From Proteobacteria bacterium ST_bin14 (GTDB lineage Bacteria > Pseudomonadota > Alphaproteobacteria > Sphingomonadales > Sphingomonadaceae): a DNA stretch of 64,000 nt. Positions 42,641 to 51,378 of this stretch are shown piece after piece. Within the stretch, counting starts at the first letter, position 1. The number at the start of each line of letters is the position of its first letter. The notes under the pieces are model-generated. The model worked only from the letters and a program-made list of their open reading frames with translations. It did no database searches and was not told the DNA's origin. Where the stretch lies: assembly GCA_002083655.1 (NCBI GenBank), contig MSXR01000017.1:1-64000 (forward strand), read 5' to 3'. The position numbers and the translations under genes were made by a program.

Positions 42641-43758
42641 AGCCTCTGTCGAGCATCAAAGTGGTCGAACTCGCGCGCATTCTGGCGGGGCCGTGGTGCG
42701 GGCAGTTGCTGGCTGATCTGGGTGCAGCGGTGGTGAAGGTGGAACGTCCCGGCGCGGGCGATGATACGCGCCACTGGGGGCCACCCTTCATGATGGGGCC
42801 AGACGGCAGCAATCTGGATGCGGCCTATTACCACTCAACCAATCGCGGCAAATCATCGGTCGCAATCGACATCACCACCGCTGACGGACAGGCCCAAGTG
42901 CGCGCGATGATCGCGGATGCCGATGTAGTGATTGAAAACTACAAGCTGGGCGGCCTTGCCAAATATGGGCTGGATCACGCCAGCCTGTCCGCCATCAACC
43001 CGCGCCTGATCACCTGTTCGATCACGGGATTTGGCCAAACCGGCCCCTATGCCCATCGTGCCGGGTACGACTTCATCATCCAGGGCATGGGCGGCATCAT
43101 GTCGATGACGGGGGAGCCTGACGGCGCACCGCAAAAATCGGGCATCGCCTATGCCGATATCTTCACCGGCGTTTATTCTGCCGTCGCCATTCTGGCCGCA
43201 CTGCGCCAGCGCGATGCCACGGGATGCGGCGCACATATCGATATGGCGCTGCTCGATACACAGGTGGCGGTGCTCGCCAATCAGGCGCTGAACTGGATGG
43301 CATCGGGCGTGGTGCCGCACCGGATGGGCAATGGCCATGCCAATCTGGCCCCCTATCAATCCTTTGTCTGTGCCGATGGCGACCTGATCATCGCGGTGGG
43401 CAATGACGGGCAGTTTCGCAAACTATGCGATGTGCTGGCGCTGCCGCTGGCCGACGACGCGCGCTTTGCGACCAACCCGGCGCGTGTCACCAACCGGGCC
43501 GCGCTGATCGCCGCGCTCACCGCCACAATCGTCACCTGGCGCAAGGCCGATCTGTATGAGGCGCTCGAGCAAGCGGGCGTTCCCGCCGGGCCCATCAACC
43601 GCGTGGACGAGGTATTCGCCGACCCTCAGGTTATTGCGCGCGGCATGGCGATTGATCGCGGCGGCATCCCCGGCGTCGCCAGCCCGATCATGATCGATGG
43701 GCAGCGCATGGTTTCTGATCGCGCCAGCCCGCCCCGCCCTGTAGAACGGCCTGCATGA
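42637..43758 (+). CDS. Class III CoA-transferase (CaiB/BaiF family)
   Basis: A 373-aa CoA-transferase. The N-terminal VVELARILAGPWCGQLLADLGA and VIENYKLGGLAKYGLD are family signatures; the catalytic Asp is in GIAYADIFTGVYSAVA. Next to glutaryl-CoA dehydrogenase, the likeliest reaction is transfer of CoA from succinyl-CoA to glutarate (SUGCT-like), supplying the GcdH substrate; this is inference from context. The start overlaps the GNAT stop by 4 nt. Confidence 0.9.
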   Translation: MKPLSSIKVVELARILAGPWCGQLLADLGAAVVKVERPGAGDDTRHWGPPFMMGPDGSNLDAAYYHSTNRGKSSVAIDITTADGQAQVRAMIADADVVIENYKLGGLAKYGLDHASLSAINPRLITCSITGFGQTGPYAHRAGYDFIIQGMGGIMSMTGEPDGAPQKSGIAYADIFTGVYSAVAILAALRQRDATGCGAHIDMALLDTQVAVLANQALNWMASGVVPHRMGNGHANLAPYQSFVCADGDLIIAVGNDGQFRKLCDVLALPLADDARFATNPARVTNRAALIAALTATIVTWRKADLYEALEQAGVPAGPINRVDEVFADPQVIARGMAIDRGGIPGVASPIMIDGQRMVSDRASPPRPVERPA

Positions 43759-44261
43759 CCAAGTTTACCGTCAATAACCAGCCGGTGGAATATCGGCTTG
43801 ATCCGCAGACCCCGCTGCTATGGGCGCTGCGCGATGCATCGAACCTTACCGGCACCAAATATGGCTGCGGCACCGGGCAGTGCGGCGCCTGCACCGTGGA
43901 TATAGACGGCGAGCCGGTGCGATCATGTCAGGCGACGATTGGCGCGATAGAGGGCACGTTTGTTACCACGATCGAAGGGCTGTCGCGTGATCGCTCGCAC
44001 GCGGTGCAACAGGCATTCATTGCCAAAAACGTGCCGCAATGCGGTTTTTGTATTCCCGGCATGATCATGGCCGCGGCCATGCTGATCAAGGCCAACCGCA
44101 ATCCTTCCGAAGAGGAAATTCGCAAGGCCATCACCAATTTGTGCCGGTGCGGCGTCTATCCGCGCATTGTGGAGGCGGTGCAGTTGGCCGCGCGGATCCA
44201 ACGCGGCGACGAAACAATCGCGCCCGAAACGCCCGCCCCCAATCGGCAGGGCGCCCAGTAG
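43755..44261 (+). CDS. [2Fe-2S] subunit, isoquinoline 1-oxidoreductase alpha type
   Basis: A 168-aa two-cluster ferredoxin-like subunit of the xanthine dehydrogenase superfamily. The plant-type cluster Cys are in GCGTGQCGACTVDIDG and the following RSCQ. The second cluster Cys are in CGFCIPGMI and LCRCGVYPRI. It should relay electrons from a molybdopterin large subunit (IorB type), but no such gene is in the window. It overlaps the CoA-transferase by 4 nt. It may pair with a large subunit encoded elsewhere. Confidence 0.9.
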   Translation: MTKFTVNNQPVEYRLDPQTPLLWALRDASNLTGTKYGCGTGQCGACTVDIDGEPVRSCQATIGAIEGTFVTTIEGLSRDRSHAVQQAFIAKNVPQCGFCIPGMIMAAAMLIKANRNPSEEEIRKAITNLCRCGVYPRIVEAVQLAARIQRGDETIAPETPAPNRQGAQ

Positions 44262-44394
44262 GCCAGATAGACTAGACCCGATCGATTCCTTTCATTTGGC
44301 TGACACAGCAATTCAGAAACCGGTCATCGACGGTGTTCCATTACGGGTCATCGCTTCCACGGCTATCGTGTGCGGCGCTTAATCGGAGGGACTT

Positions 44395-45480
44395 ATGCGT
44401 AGATCGTTACTGGTGACCCTGCTGGCGGCATCCGCCTTGGTCCCCACCGCCGCCATGGCGCAGGAAGAAGGCGGCCGGATTCGCGCGCAGCGCGAGAATG
44501 CTGGCGGCGCAATGCAGCAGGATCGCGCAGCGTTCCGTGCTGAACGCATGGCCGAACGTGGCCCCGACGCCAGCATGGTGCGCCAGGAACGCCAGCAACA
44601 GCGGCAGGAGTTGCGCCAGGAACGCCAGGCCCAGTTCCAACCACCTGTGCAGGCACCCGTACAGGCTCCGGCGCAGGTGCAGGCCCAGGTTCAAGCCCAG
44701 GTGCGGCAGCAGGCCCAGCCCCAATTCCAGCCCCAGTTCCAACAGCGGCGCGAATTTCGGCAGGACCGTCAGGACTTCCGTCAGGACCGCGCACAGGACC
44801 GGCAGGATTTCCGGCAGGATCGCCGCTTTGACCGGGGCTTGGTCCAAAACGGGGTCGTAACCCCACCGCAGGCCCAGCTCGAACGGCGCGATGATCGCCG
44901 CGATTTCCGCAACGAACGGCGTGACGATCGCCAGGATTTCCGGGCAGACCGTCGTGATGATCGCCAGGATTTCCGCCAGGATTTCCGGCAGGATCGGCGC
45001 TTTGACCAGAACGGCAATCGCGGGTTCAACAACGGCCAGCAATTCAACAACGGCCAAGGCTTCAACAATGGCCAGGGCTTCAACAATAACCAGAGCTTTC
45101 GCGGCCAGAATTTCGGTTATCGCAACCGGGACAATGATTTCCGCGGGCGTGAATTCAACAGCCGTGGCAATTGGAACCGCAACTGGCGGCAGAACCAGCA
45201 GTTTAACTGGCAGGGGTATCGCGGCTATAACCGCAATTTCTTCCAGCTACCCCGCTATTATGCACCGCGCGGTTGGAACTCTGGCTATCAGCGCTTCGGG
45301 ATCGGCTTCACGTTGAACAGCGTGCTGTTCGGCCAGAATTATTGGATTGATGATCCCTTCTACTATCACCTGCCCCCGGCCTATGGCCCGTATGAATGGG
45401 TGCGCTATTATAATGATGCGCTGCTCGTCGATATCCGCACCGGCTATGTCGTTGATACGGTGTACGATATCTTCTGGTAA
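44395..45480 (+). CDS. RcnB-family periplasmic protein with Gln/Arg-rich repeats
   Basis: A 361-aa protein with a Sec signal (AAMAQEEG). About 240 residues of low complexity follow: Gln/Arg repeats (QDFRQDR units, Pro/Gln/Ala runs) and Asn/Gly repeats (FNNGQ units). The folded C-terminus ending in GYVVDTVYDIFW matches the RcnB domain, with its conserved YYAPRGW and DDPFYYHLPP. RcnB helps nickel/cobalt homeostasis in E. coli; sphingomonad copies are of uncertain role. CGGAGGGACTT precedes the start, and a terminator follows. Confidence 0.85.
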   Translation: MRRSLLVTLLAASALVPTAAMAQEEGGRIRAQRENAGGAMQQDRAAFRAERMAERGPDASMVRQERQQQRQELRQERQAQFQPPVQAPVQAPAQVQAQVQAQVRQQAQPQFQPQFQQRREFRQDRQDFRQDRAQDRQDFRQDRRFDRGLVQNGVVTPPQAQLERRDDRRDFRNERRDDRQDFRADRRDDRQDFRQDFRQDRRFDQNGNRGFNNGQQFNNGQGFNNGQGFNNNQSFRGQNFGYRNRDNDFRGREFNSRGNWNRNWRQNQQFNWQGYRGYNRNFFQLPRYYAPRGWNSGYQRFGIGFTLNSVLFGQNYWIDDPFYYHLPPAYGPYEWVRYYNDALLVDIRTGYVVDTVYDIFW

Positions 45481-45511
45481 GTGATGGGCACAAGTTCGTT
45501 CGTCGCGAGGG

Positions 45512-45548
45512 GCAAGGCCCGGTGGGAAACCGCCGGGCCTTGCTTTTT
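45512..45548 (+). terminator. Rho-independent terminator after the RcnB gene
   Basis: GCAAGGCCCGG and CCGGGCCTTGC form an 11-bp perfect stem (10-nt loop) followed by TTTTT. Confidence 0.92.
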
Positions 45549-45574
45549 GGGCGTGGCGCGGCACATTTGGCCGC

Positions 45575-46276
45575 GTGATCAAGCTCTTCAAGAAATCCCC
45601 GCCGACGTCATCAGCCGTGCGCGCGCAAATCGGTGTACAGGTCGGCCAGCGGCTGATGGCCAATCCCGCTGTGCAACAGGTGACGATTGCCGGAGTTCAG
45701 GCGTTCTACCACGATAATTTCCTGGATGCGGCACGGTGCAAGCAACTGATCAAGCTGATCGATACCGACAGGCGCCCCTCCACCCTGCTGTCTGATCGCC
45801 CGGAAAAGGATTTTCGCACCAGCGAAAGCTGCGACATGGATCGCTGGGCGCCTGATGTCCGCCCGATTGATGATAGTATCGCCGCGCTATTGGGCGTCGA
45901 TCCGCTCTGCGGGGAAACGATGCAGGGCCAGCGTTACGCCCCCGGCCAGCATTTTCGCGCCCATCACGATTATTTTTTCCAAAGCGAAAGCTATTGGGAA
46001 CGCGTGGTAAAGGATGGCGGCCAGCGGACCTGGACCACAATGATCTATCTGAATGACGTGGCAGAGGGCGGCGCGACCTGGTTCCCCCAAGCGGGCATCC
46101 GCGTCGCCCCGAAGCGCGGGCTGCTGCTGATCTGGAACAATATGCAGCTAGACGGCAGCCCCAACCCATTGACCCTGCACGAAGGCATGCCGGTGGCAAA
46201 GGGCGTGAAATATGTCGTGACGAAATGGTTTCGCGAAGGTCATTGGATAAAACCCGCCCGCGCGCAGGCTGGATAA
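45575..46276 (+). CDS. Prolyl 4-hydroxylase-like 2-oxoglutarate/Fe(II) oxygenase
   Basis: A 233-aa protein of the P4H family. Iron ligands: H-x-D in FRAHHDYF and the distal His in TLHEGMPV; the 2-oxoglutarate-binding Lys is in GVKYVVTKWFRE. The conserved core RYAPGQHF ... TMIYLNDVAEGGATWFP is clear. It probably hydroxylates a protein or free proline/amino acid; bacterial targets are mostly unknown. GTG 45575 is only 26 nt past a terminator and lacks a clear ribosome-binding site, so the start is uncertain. Confidence 0.85.
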   Translation: MIKLFKKSPPTSSAVRAQIGVQVGQRLMANPAVQQVTIAGVQAFYHDNFLDAARCKQLIKLIDTDRRPSTLLSDRPEKDFRTSESCDMDRWAPDVRPIDDSIAALLGVDPLCGETMQGQRYAPGQHFRAHHDYFFQSESYWERVVKDGGQRTWTTMIYLNDVAEGGATWFPQAGIRVAPKRGLLLIWNNMQLDGSPNPLTLHEGMPVAKGVKYVVTKWFREGHWIKPARAQAG

Positions 46277-46395
46277 ACGGGGGAAGCGGCTTTGGGCGGG
46301 CGGCGCATCCGGCGGCGGATAGGCGCGCAAAAGCTAAGAAATTTTCTTGCATTTGCCTATTGCAACGAATCGGCAAACTATGGCAAGAAGTGGGC

Positions 46396-46869
46396 ATGGA
46401 CCCCGAAGAAGCAATCCGTATCGCCATGAAGGCGCTAGAAGCTAATCCTGCGGTTGCGCAGTATAAAGGCCTAAACGCGGCACTTGACCGCTTATCGCTT
46501 GCACCTGCGAATGTCGAAGCGAGCAAAGCTGCCCCGCCACCGGCTGCGCCATCGCCGATCGCGAATAAAGGCGGTGTCGCCAAGTCTTGGACCATCGCAG
46601 CAAGCGTATTGCCGCCAGAAGGCCTGACCTTCCCGGAATTTCGAGAAACATACCAAGCTGCTCGTGAAAAGCCGATAGCTGAAGGTTCCTTTGCTGCGCA
46701 GCTTAGCAAGATGAAGAAAGAAGGTTTGATCCACAAAAATGGGGATCGTTGGCTTGCCGTTCGTCAAGATAATGGAGCGGGGGAGGTGTCAGAGCCTAAA
46801 GCCCCCGCGCCATCTGTGCACTCAAACCAGAAAGGAGACCCCGATGCGGAGAAGACCTTAGCTAGTTAG
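46396..46869 (+). CDS. Hypothetical protein with a winged-helix-like C-terminus
   Basis: A 157-aa protein. The N-terminal helix reads MDPEEAIRIAMKALEANPAV. A Pro/Ala linker follows, then a domain of about 60 residues (TFPEFRETYQAAREK ... FAAQLSKMKKEGLIHKNGDRWL) with the helix-helix-strand pattern of a winged helix. The tail is disordered. Codon use and GC content are lower than in neighbours, so recent acquisition is possible. It opens a 1.3-kb AT-richer stretch of small unknown genes. No function is proposed. Confidence 0.6.
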   Translation: MDPEEAIRIAMKALEANPAVAQYKGLNAALDRLSLAPANVEASKAAPPPAAPSPIANKGGVAKSWTIAASVLPPEGLTFPEFRETYQAAREKPIAEGSFAAQLSKMKKEGLIHKNGDRWLAVRQDNGAGEVSEPKAPAPSVHSNQKGDPDAEKTLAS

Positions 46870-47027
46870 CTAGCAGCCGGATGGGCAACGGGGCATTAGA
46901 GGATTGCAGCCTCGACATGCTCGCAGCCCGGTAGCGGGATAACATAATCGCCCACTGGCCAACTAGGCGGCGTGACCTTACGGTTGCGCCGCCCTTTTGA
47001 TATGGCAGAATCGTAAGGAAAATGCAA

Positions 47028-47165
47028 ATGTCCGACGAGCAGTCTCAGCTCGACAAGTTCAAGGAAGCCATGCGCGACCTCGAAACCGACGACGACGAAG
47101 CGCGCCTTGACGAGCGGCTGCGCAAGATCGCCAAGCACAAAACGGTGCCGGAGAAGCCGGAATGA
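47028..47165 (+). CDS. 45-residue charged helical protein
   Basis: A short gene with TAAGGAAAATGCAA before ATG 47028. The product starts MSDEQSQLDKFKEAMRDLE and continues with Asp/Glu then Lys/Arg-rich residues, predicted as one or two helices. Its stop overlaps the next start (ATGA). The good ribosome-binding site and coupling support a real gene; its function is unknown. Confidence 0.65.
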   Translation: MSDEQSQLDKFKEAMRDLETDDDEARLDERLRKIAKHKTVPEKPE

Positions 47166-47431
47166 TAGTGCTAGCTCTAGCTTTCGCCGGACAGACAGCA
47201 CCGAACCCCTACGATCAGTTTGATCCCCCAGCGCCTAAGCTTGAACGGTTGGGACCGGGACCGCATACGCTGGTTATTTCTGGTCCCAACACCGTTACCC
47301 GGATTGATTATAAGACTGGACCGCAATGCCAGCGCGCTCGCGATTCAGCGCGGCGGCAATCCCTAGAGCCAGCAGCAAACGGCCTAAGGCCGATCGTTTC
47401 CGCAATAGTCGTGATATGCGTTCCTAGATGA
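47162..47431 (+). CDS. Small exported hypothetical protein
   Basis: An 89-aa frame whose ATG overlaps the stop of the 45-codon gene. A short hydrophobic N-terminus (MIVLALAFAGQ) suggests a signal peptide. GPHTLVISGPNTVTRIDYKTGPQCQRARDSARRQ follows, a pattern seen in small secreted alphaproteobacterial proteins. No family can be named. The unusually low GC of the flanks hints at acquired DNA. Confidence 0.5.
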   Translation: MIVLALAFAGQTAPNPYDQFDPPAPKLERLGPGPHTLVISGPNTVTRIDYKTGPQCQRARDSARRQSLEPAANGLRPIVSAIVVICVPR

Positions 47432-47629
47432 GCGCAGAATCTTAGGTTTGTACACTACGTAATCGCCGAACCTATAGGCCTAAATGAATGCCCGCTAATG
47501 TGAAGTAGCCTTGCAACCTTGCTCCTCTGCGGTTTGGCTACGCCCCAACAGCCAGCTTTTGGCACCCTCCCGGCGAAAAACACCGCGTGGCGTCGACCAC
47601 AACAGCGCCCCAAACCATCCGCACCCAGC

Positions 47630-49165
47630 CTAGTAAGACCGCCCCACCAACACCCGTTCAACCGCCGGTTCGCCGGTGAACACGCACACACCGTCCGCTG
47701 CCGCTGCATCCATCGGCACGTTGCGCAGCGTCAGTTTCAGCGCCTTTAGCCGCTCGACCAGCTTGTCCAGCGCTGCGCCGGTTGGCTTTGCCCATTGCAC
47801 CTCGACAAAGCCGGGGTTCTTCACCGCATCGGCAAAGGCCCGTTCCAGCCCGGCGAAATCATTCACGTCGCGCGCGATATTGGCATCCAGCCGTGCCTTG
47901 GCCTGCGCAAACAATGTGTCTTGCACCTCGGCGAGCATTGCCGCGGCCCCGCTCACAAAATCGCCCCGCGCCAGCACGGCGCTGTCGAGCTTGCCATCGG
48001 CGCGGTACAGCGCGGTGCGGCGGATGACGGACACGTTGCCGCCGGCCATGTCGCGCCCGCCCACCTCGATGATGATCGGCGCGCCCTTTTTCACCCAGCC
48101 CCAGCGCTTGCCCGCCGCCTTGGCCGGCTTCAGATCCAGCAACGCGCGCACCGGCTCGCCAAACGCAGACTGCGCCGCCAGCTCACCCTGCAATGATTTG
48201 CAATAGGCGATCAGATCGGCATCTTCAGGCTGGTCGCGCAGCATTGGCACGATCACGATTTGCCACGGCGCGACACGCGGCGGCACGCGCAGCCCGTCAT
48301 CATCGCCGTGGACCATGATCAGCCCGCCAATCATCCGGGTGGACATGCCCCAGCTTGTCGTCTGCGCCAGTTCCAGCTGCCCCTCAGCATTTTGGAAGCG
48401 GATGTTTTGCGCGCTCGAAAAATTGGTGCCCAAAAAGTGCGATGTGCCCGCTTGCAGCGCTTTGCCGTCCTGCATCATCGCTTCGATGGAAAACGTCGCA
48501 ATTGCCCCCGGAAAACGCTCATTTTCTGGCTTTTCGCCGGCGATTACGGGCAAAGCCACGCAATTTTCGGCAAATTCGCGGTACACTTCGAGCATTTTGA
48601 GCGTTTCTTCGCGCGCTTCGGCCTCGGTTGCGTGCGCGGTATGGCCTTCCTGCCACAGGAATTCGGTGGTCCGCAAAAACATCCGCGTGCGCATTTCCCA
48701 GCGCACCACATTGGCCCATTGGTTGATCAGCACGGGCAAATCGCGCCAACTTTGCACCCAGCGCGCAAAGGCAGTGCCGATCACCGTTTCCGATGTAGGG
48801 CGCACGACGAGCGGCTCCTCCAGCTTGGCGCTGGGATCGGGCACCAGCCCGCCCTTCCCGTCTGATATCAGCCGGTGGTGCGTAACAACCGCCATTTCCT
48901 TGGCAAAGCCATCCACATGCTCGGCTTCTTTTTCGAAATAACTCAAGGGGATAAACAGCGGGAAATAGCAATTTTCATGCCCCGTCGCCTTGATGCGATC
49001 ATCCAGCAGGCGCTGAATCCGTTCCCAGATGCCATACCCCCATGGCCGGATAACCATGCACCCGCGCACCCCCGATTCCTCGGCCAGATCGGCCTCTGTG
49101 ATGACGGATTGGTACCAGGCGGAAAAATCGGCCTCGCGGGTGACATTTAGGGCGTGCTTGATCAT
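47630..49165 (-). CDS. proS: Prolyl-tRNA synthetase (short archaeal/eukaryotic-like type)
   Basis: A 511-aa class II synthetase charging tRNA-Pro. The N-terminus reads DFSAWYQSVITEADLAEESGVRG. Motif 1 is CMVIRPWGYGIWERIQ, motif 2 RWEMRTRMFLRTTEFLWQEGHTAH, and motif 3 lies in the SWGMSTRMIGGLIMVHGDD region. It lacks the inserted editing domain of the usual ~570-aa bacterial enzyme and has the extra C-terminal domain of the archaeal type. No second proS is in the window, so it is probably the essential enzyme. It is convergent with the small unknown genes. Confidence 0.93.
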   Translation of the reverse strand: MIKHALNVTREADFSAWYQSVITEADLAEESGVRGCMVIRPWGYGIWERIQRLLDDRIKATGHENCYFPLFIPLSYFEKEAEHVDGFAKEMAVVTHHRLISDGKGGLVPDPSAKLEEPLVVRPTSETVIGTAFARWVQSWRDLPVLINQWANVVRWEMRTRMFLRTTEFLWQEGHTAHATEAEAREETLKMLEVYREFAENCVALPVIAGEKPENERFPGAIATFSIEAMMQDGKALQAGTSHFLGTNFSSAQNIRFQNAEGQLELAQTTSWGMSTRMIGGLIMVHGDDDGLRVPPRVAPWQIVIVPMLRDQPEDADLIAYCKSLQGELAAQSAFGEPVRALLDLKPAKAAGKRWGWVKKGAPIIIEVGGRDMAGGNVSVIRRTALYRADGKLDSAVLARGDFVSGAAAMLAEVQDTLFAQAKARLDANIARDVNDFAGLERAFADAVKNPGFVEVQWAKPTGAALDKLVERLKALKLTLRNVPMDAAAADGVCVFTGEPAVERVLVGRSY

Positions 49166-49272
49166 GGGAGCACCGATTAGCGACAGTTTTCGGGTTCGTC
49201 ACCCCAGCCATGCCGCGCAGGCTTGTTGTCGCAGGCTTGTTGTCATCGCCGCAGTTCCGCATAGGCGGCGCC

Positions 49273-50175
49273 ATGGCCGCCGCTTCCCCTGATCGCATCT
49301 TATTGGCCGTCGCGCTGCGGCTGACCTCCGTCGCGCTGTTCGCCAGCATGAACGCGCTGATCAAATTATGTGAAGCGGGCGGTGCGCGCTTCGGGGAGAT
49401 TATTTTCTTTCGGCAGTTCGGCGCCGCTTGCCTGATGATGGTCGTGCTCGCCAGCGGGCCGGGCTTTGCGTCGGTCAAGACCGAGCGGTTCAGCGCGCAT
49501 GTGCTGCGGGCCGGGATGGGTCTGGTCGCGATGACCCTGACGTTCAATGCAATCCTGATGCTACCGCTCGCCGAATCCACAACCATCGGCTTCACCATGC
49601 CAATTTTCGCGACAATTCTGGGTGCGCTGATCCTGCGGGAGCCTACGGGCTGGCATCGCTGGGCGGCGGTGATCACCGGCTTTGCGGGGGTGTTGATTGT
49701 GGCTCAACCCGGCGGCGGCCATTTCCCCCTACTTGGCGCGTTAAGCGGGTTGGCAGCGGCAATGACAACGGCCAGCGTATCGATTTTGCTGCGCACCATC
49801 GCCAAGACAGAGGCCACGATGACCACGGTTTTCTGGTTCTCCACCCTGTCGCTTGTCCCGCTGGGCATCGTCTATGGCTTTAGCTGGCAGCCGCATGACG
49901 CGGTGATGTGGATGTTGCTGATGGGCGTCGGGCTGGTCGGCGGCGTCGCGCAATTGGCGATGACGGGGGCGATCCGCTTTGGCCCGGTCTCTGTCGTACT
50001 GCCGATGGATTATTCGTCGCTGTTGTGGGCGACCATGTATGGCTGGTTGCTCTTTGATATGCTCCCCACCCCTGCGACGTGGATTGGCGCGCCCATCATC
50101 ATCGCCAGCGGACTATATATTGTGTGGCGAGAACACGTCCGTCGCGTTCAGGAAACCGATCAAGCGATCGTCTGA
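49273..50175 (+). CDS. EamA/DMT-family transporter
   Basis: A 300-aa inner-membrane protein with about ten helices in two EamA repeats. Markers are SMNALIKLCEAGG (helix 1 and loop), FFRQFGAACLMM, PLAESTTIGFTMPIFATILGALILREP and the second-half FGPVSVVLPMDYSSLLWATMYGWLLF. The family exports metabolites, drugs or nucleotide sugars; the substrate is unknown. ATG 49273 is preferred; ATG 49210 would add 21 residues without clear support. Confidence 0.85.
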   Translation: MAAASPDRILLAVALRLTSVALFASMNALIKLCEAGGARFGEIIFFRQFGAACLMMVVLASGPGFASVKTERFSAHVLRAGMGLVAMTLTFNAILMLPLAESTTIGFTMPIFATILGALILREPTGWHRWAAVITGFAGVLIVAQPGGGHFPLLGALSGLAAAMTTASVSILLRTIAKTEATMTTVFWFSTLSLVPLGIVYGFSWQPHDAVMWMLLMGVGLVGGVAQLAMTGAIRFGPVSVVLPMDYSSLLWATMYGWLLFDMLPTPATWIGAPIIIASGLYIVWREHVRRVQETDQAIV

Positions 50176-50178
50176 TCG

Positions 50179-50811
50179 TCAGCCCGCTCGGTACACCAGC
50201 ATCAGGTTATTCGCAGGCATTTCAATTAATTGATCAAATGCAAGCCCTGCCGCTTGTGCCGCGTCGGTCACGCTCTCTACATAGCGCAGCCCCCATTGCG
50301 GGTCGCGGGCGCGCAGCGATTGGTCGAACGCTTCGTTGCTGGGGGCGGTTGCCACGCCCTGGCGCCGGAAGGGGCCATATAGAACCAAGGGGCCATCGCT
50401 GCGCAGAATCCGTGCTGCGCCCGCCATCAGGCCCAGTGTAGCCGCCCAGGGGCTGATATGGATCATGTTGATGCACAGCACGGCATCTGCCGCGTCGATC
50501 GGCCAATCGGGCAGTGCAGCATCGATGGCCAGCGGCGCGCGAACATTGTGCAGCCCGGCACACCATGACGCGATGGAGGCGAGCGCAGTGCCATCGGGGT
50601 CGCTTGGCTGCCAATCATGCCCCGGCATCGCGCTGGCAAAATACGCAACATGCTCTCCGCTGCCGCTGGCTATTTCCAGCACAAGCCCCTGGGGTGACAA
50701 CGCATCCATCAGCACCCCGGCAATGGCTTCACGGTTGCGGAGCGTGGCGGGGGCGTGTTTGCGCACGGCGCCATCGTCTTGCGCGACGATCCAGGGGGTC
50801 GGGTCAGCCAT
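50179..50811 (-). CDS. DUF938-family SAM-dependent methyltransferase
   Basis: A 210-aa class I methyltransferase-fold protein. It starts like the DUF938 family (KHAPATLRNREAIAGVL), followed by the SAM-binding LEIASGSGEHVAYFA and the acidic DWQPSDPDGTAL. ADAVLCINMIHISPW is the motif-IV equivalent. The substrate is unknown. ATG 50811 has GAGGGA upstream; a TTG one codon earlier is unlikely. It is convergent with the DMT transporter. Confidence 0.85.
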   Translation of the reverse strand: MADPTPWIVAQDDGAVRKHAPATLRNREAIAGVLMDALSPQGLVLEIASGSGEHVAYFASAMPGHDWQPSDPDGTALASIASWCAGLHNVRAPLAIDAALPDWPIDAADAVLCINMIHISPWAATLGLMAGAARILRSDGPLVLYGPFRRQGVATAPSNEAFDQSLRARDPQWGLRYVESVTDAAQAAGLAFDQLIEMPANNLMLVYRAG

Positions 50812-50900
50812 CAAATCCCTCGCTTGTCGAATGTTGGATCGCTAGACCAGCTTGCGCGCTTTGCAAGGGGGCGTTGCAAGCCATGGTTGGGGGGAAAGCA

Positions 50901-51362
50901 ATGGATGACGTCGATCACGGTCCTGCGGTGCGATTTCCGCCGCCGCTGATCTTCATTGGCGTGGCGATGATCGGCCCGGTAGTCGATTGGCTGTTGCGGC
51001 TGCCTCCACTGCCGATTCCCGGCGGGCTGAGCATGATTTTCCTGTTTCCCGGCTTCATCCTGATCGGCATTGCCATTGGGCTTTTCCGGCGGCGCGGCGA
51101 AAACCCGATACCCGCAACGCCCACCGGCGAAGTTATCGACACCGGCATTTATGCGCGCACCCGTAACCCGATGTATCTGGGCATGGCGATTGCCTATCCC
51201 GGCATTGCAATCCTTTTGCACAGCATGCCCGCGCTGCTGCTCTGGCCGCTCGCGATCCTTCTGGTGCGCAAATACGTTATCGCGCGAGAGGAAGCCTATC
51301 TGGAGGCGAAATTCGGCGCGCCCTATCTGGAATATATGAACCGGGTAAGTCGCTGGTTTTAG
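50901..51362 (+). CDS. Isoprenylcysteine carboxyl methyltransferase-like membrane protein
   Basis: A 153-aa membrane protein with four helices of the ICMT/PEMT superfamily. The SAM-binding end is recognisable: TGIYARTRNPMYLGM and, near the C-terminus, EEAYLEAKFGAPYLEYMNRVSRWF. Bacterial members methylate small lipids, thiols or isoprenoids; targets are generally unknown. ATG 50901 follows GGGGGA; the longer open frame runs antisense to the DUF938 gene. Confidence 0.85.
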   Translation: MDDVDHGPAVRFPPPLIFIGVAMIGPVVDWLLRLPPLPIPGGLSMIFLFPGFILIGIAIGLFRRRGENPIPATPTGEVIDTGIYARTRNPMYLGMAIAYPGIAILLHSMPALLLWPLAILLVRKYVIAREEAYLEAKFGAPYLEYMNRVSRWF

Positions 51363-51378
51363 GCGGATACTCGACGCG

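Noticed and set aside
44407..45057. Long Leu/Ile/Ala-rich frames antisense to the RcnB gene
   Set aside because: They mirror the repetitive Gln/Arg codons on the other strand and are artefacts of the repeat tract.
44760..45100. Possible CRISPR-like array
   Set aside because: The repeats are in-frame amino-acid repeats of irregular spacing inside a coding region, with no cas genes.
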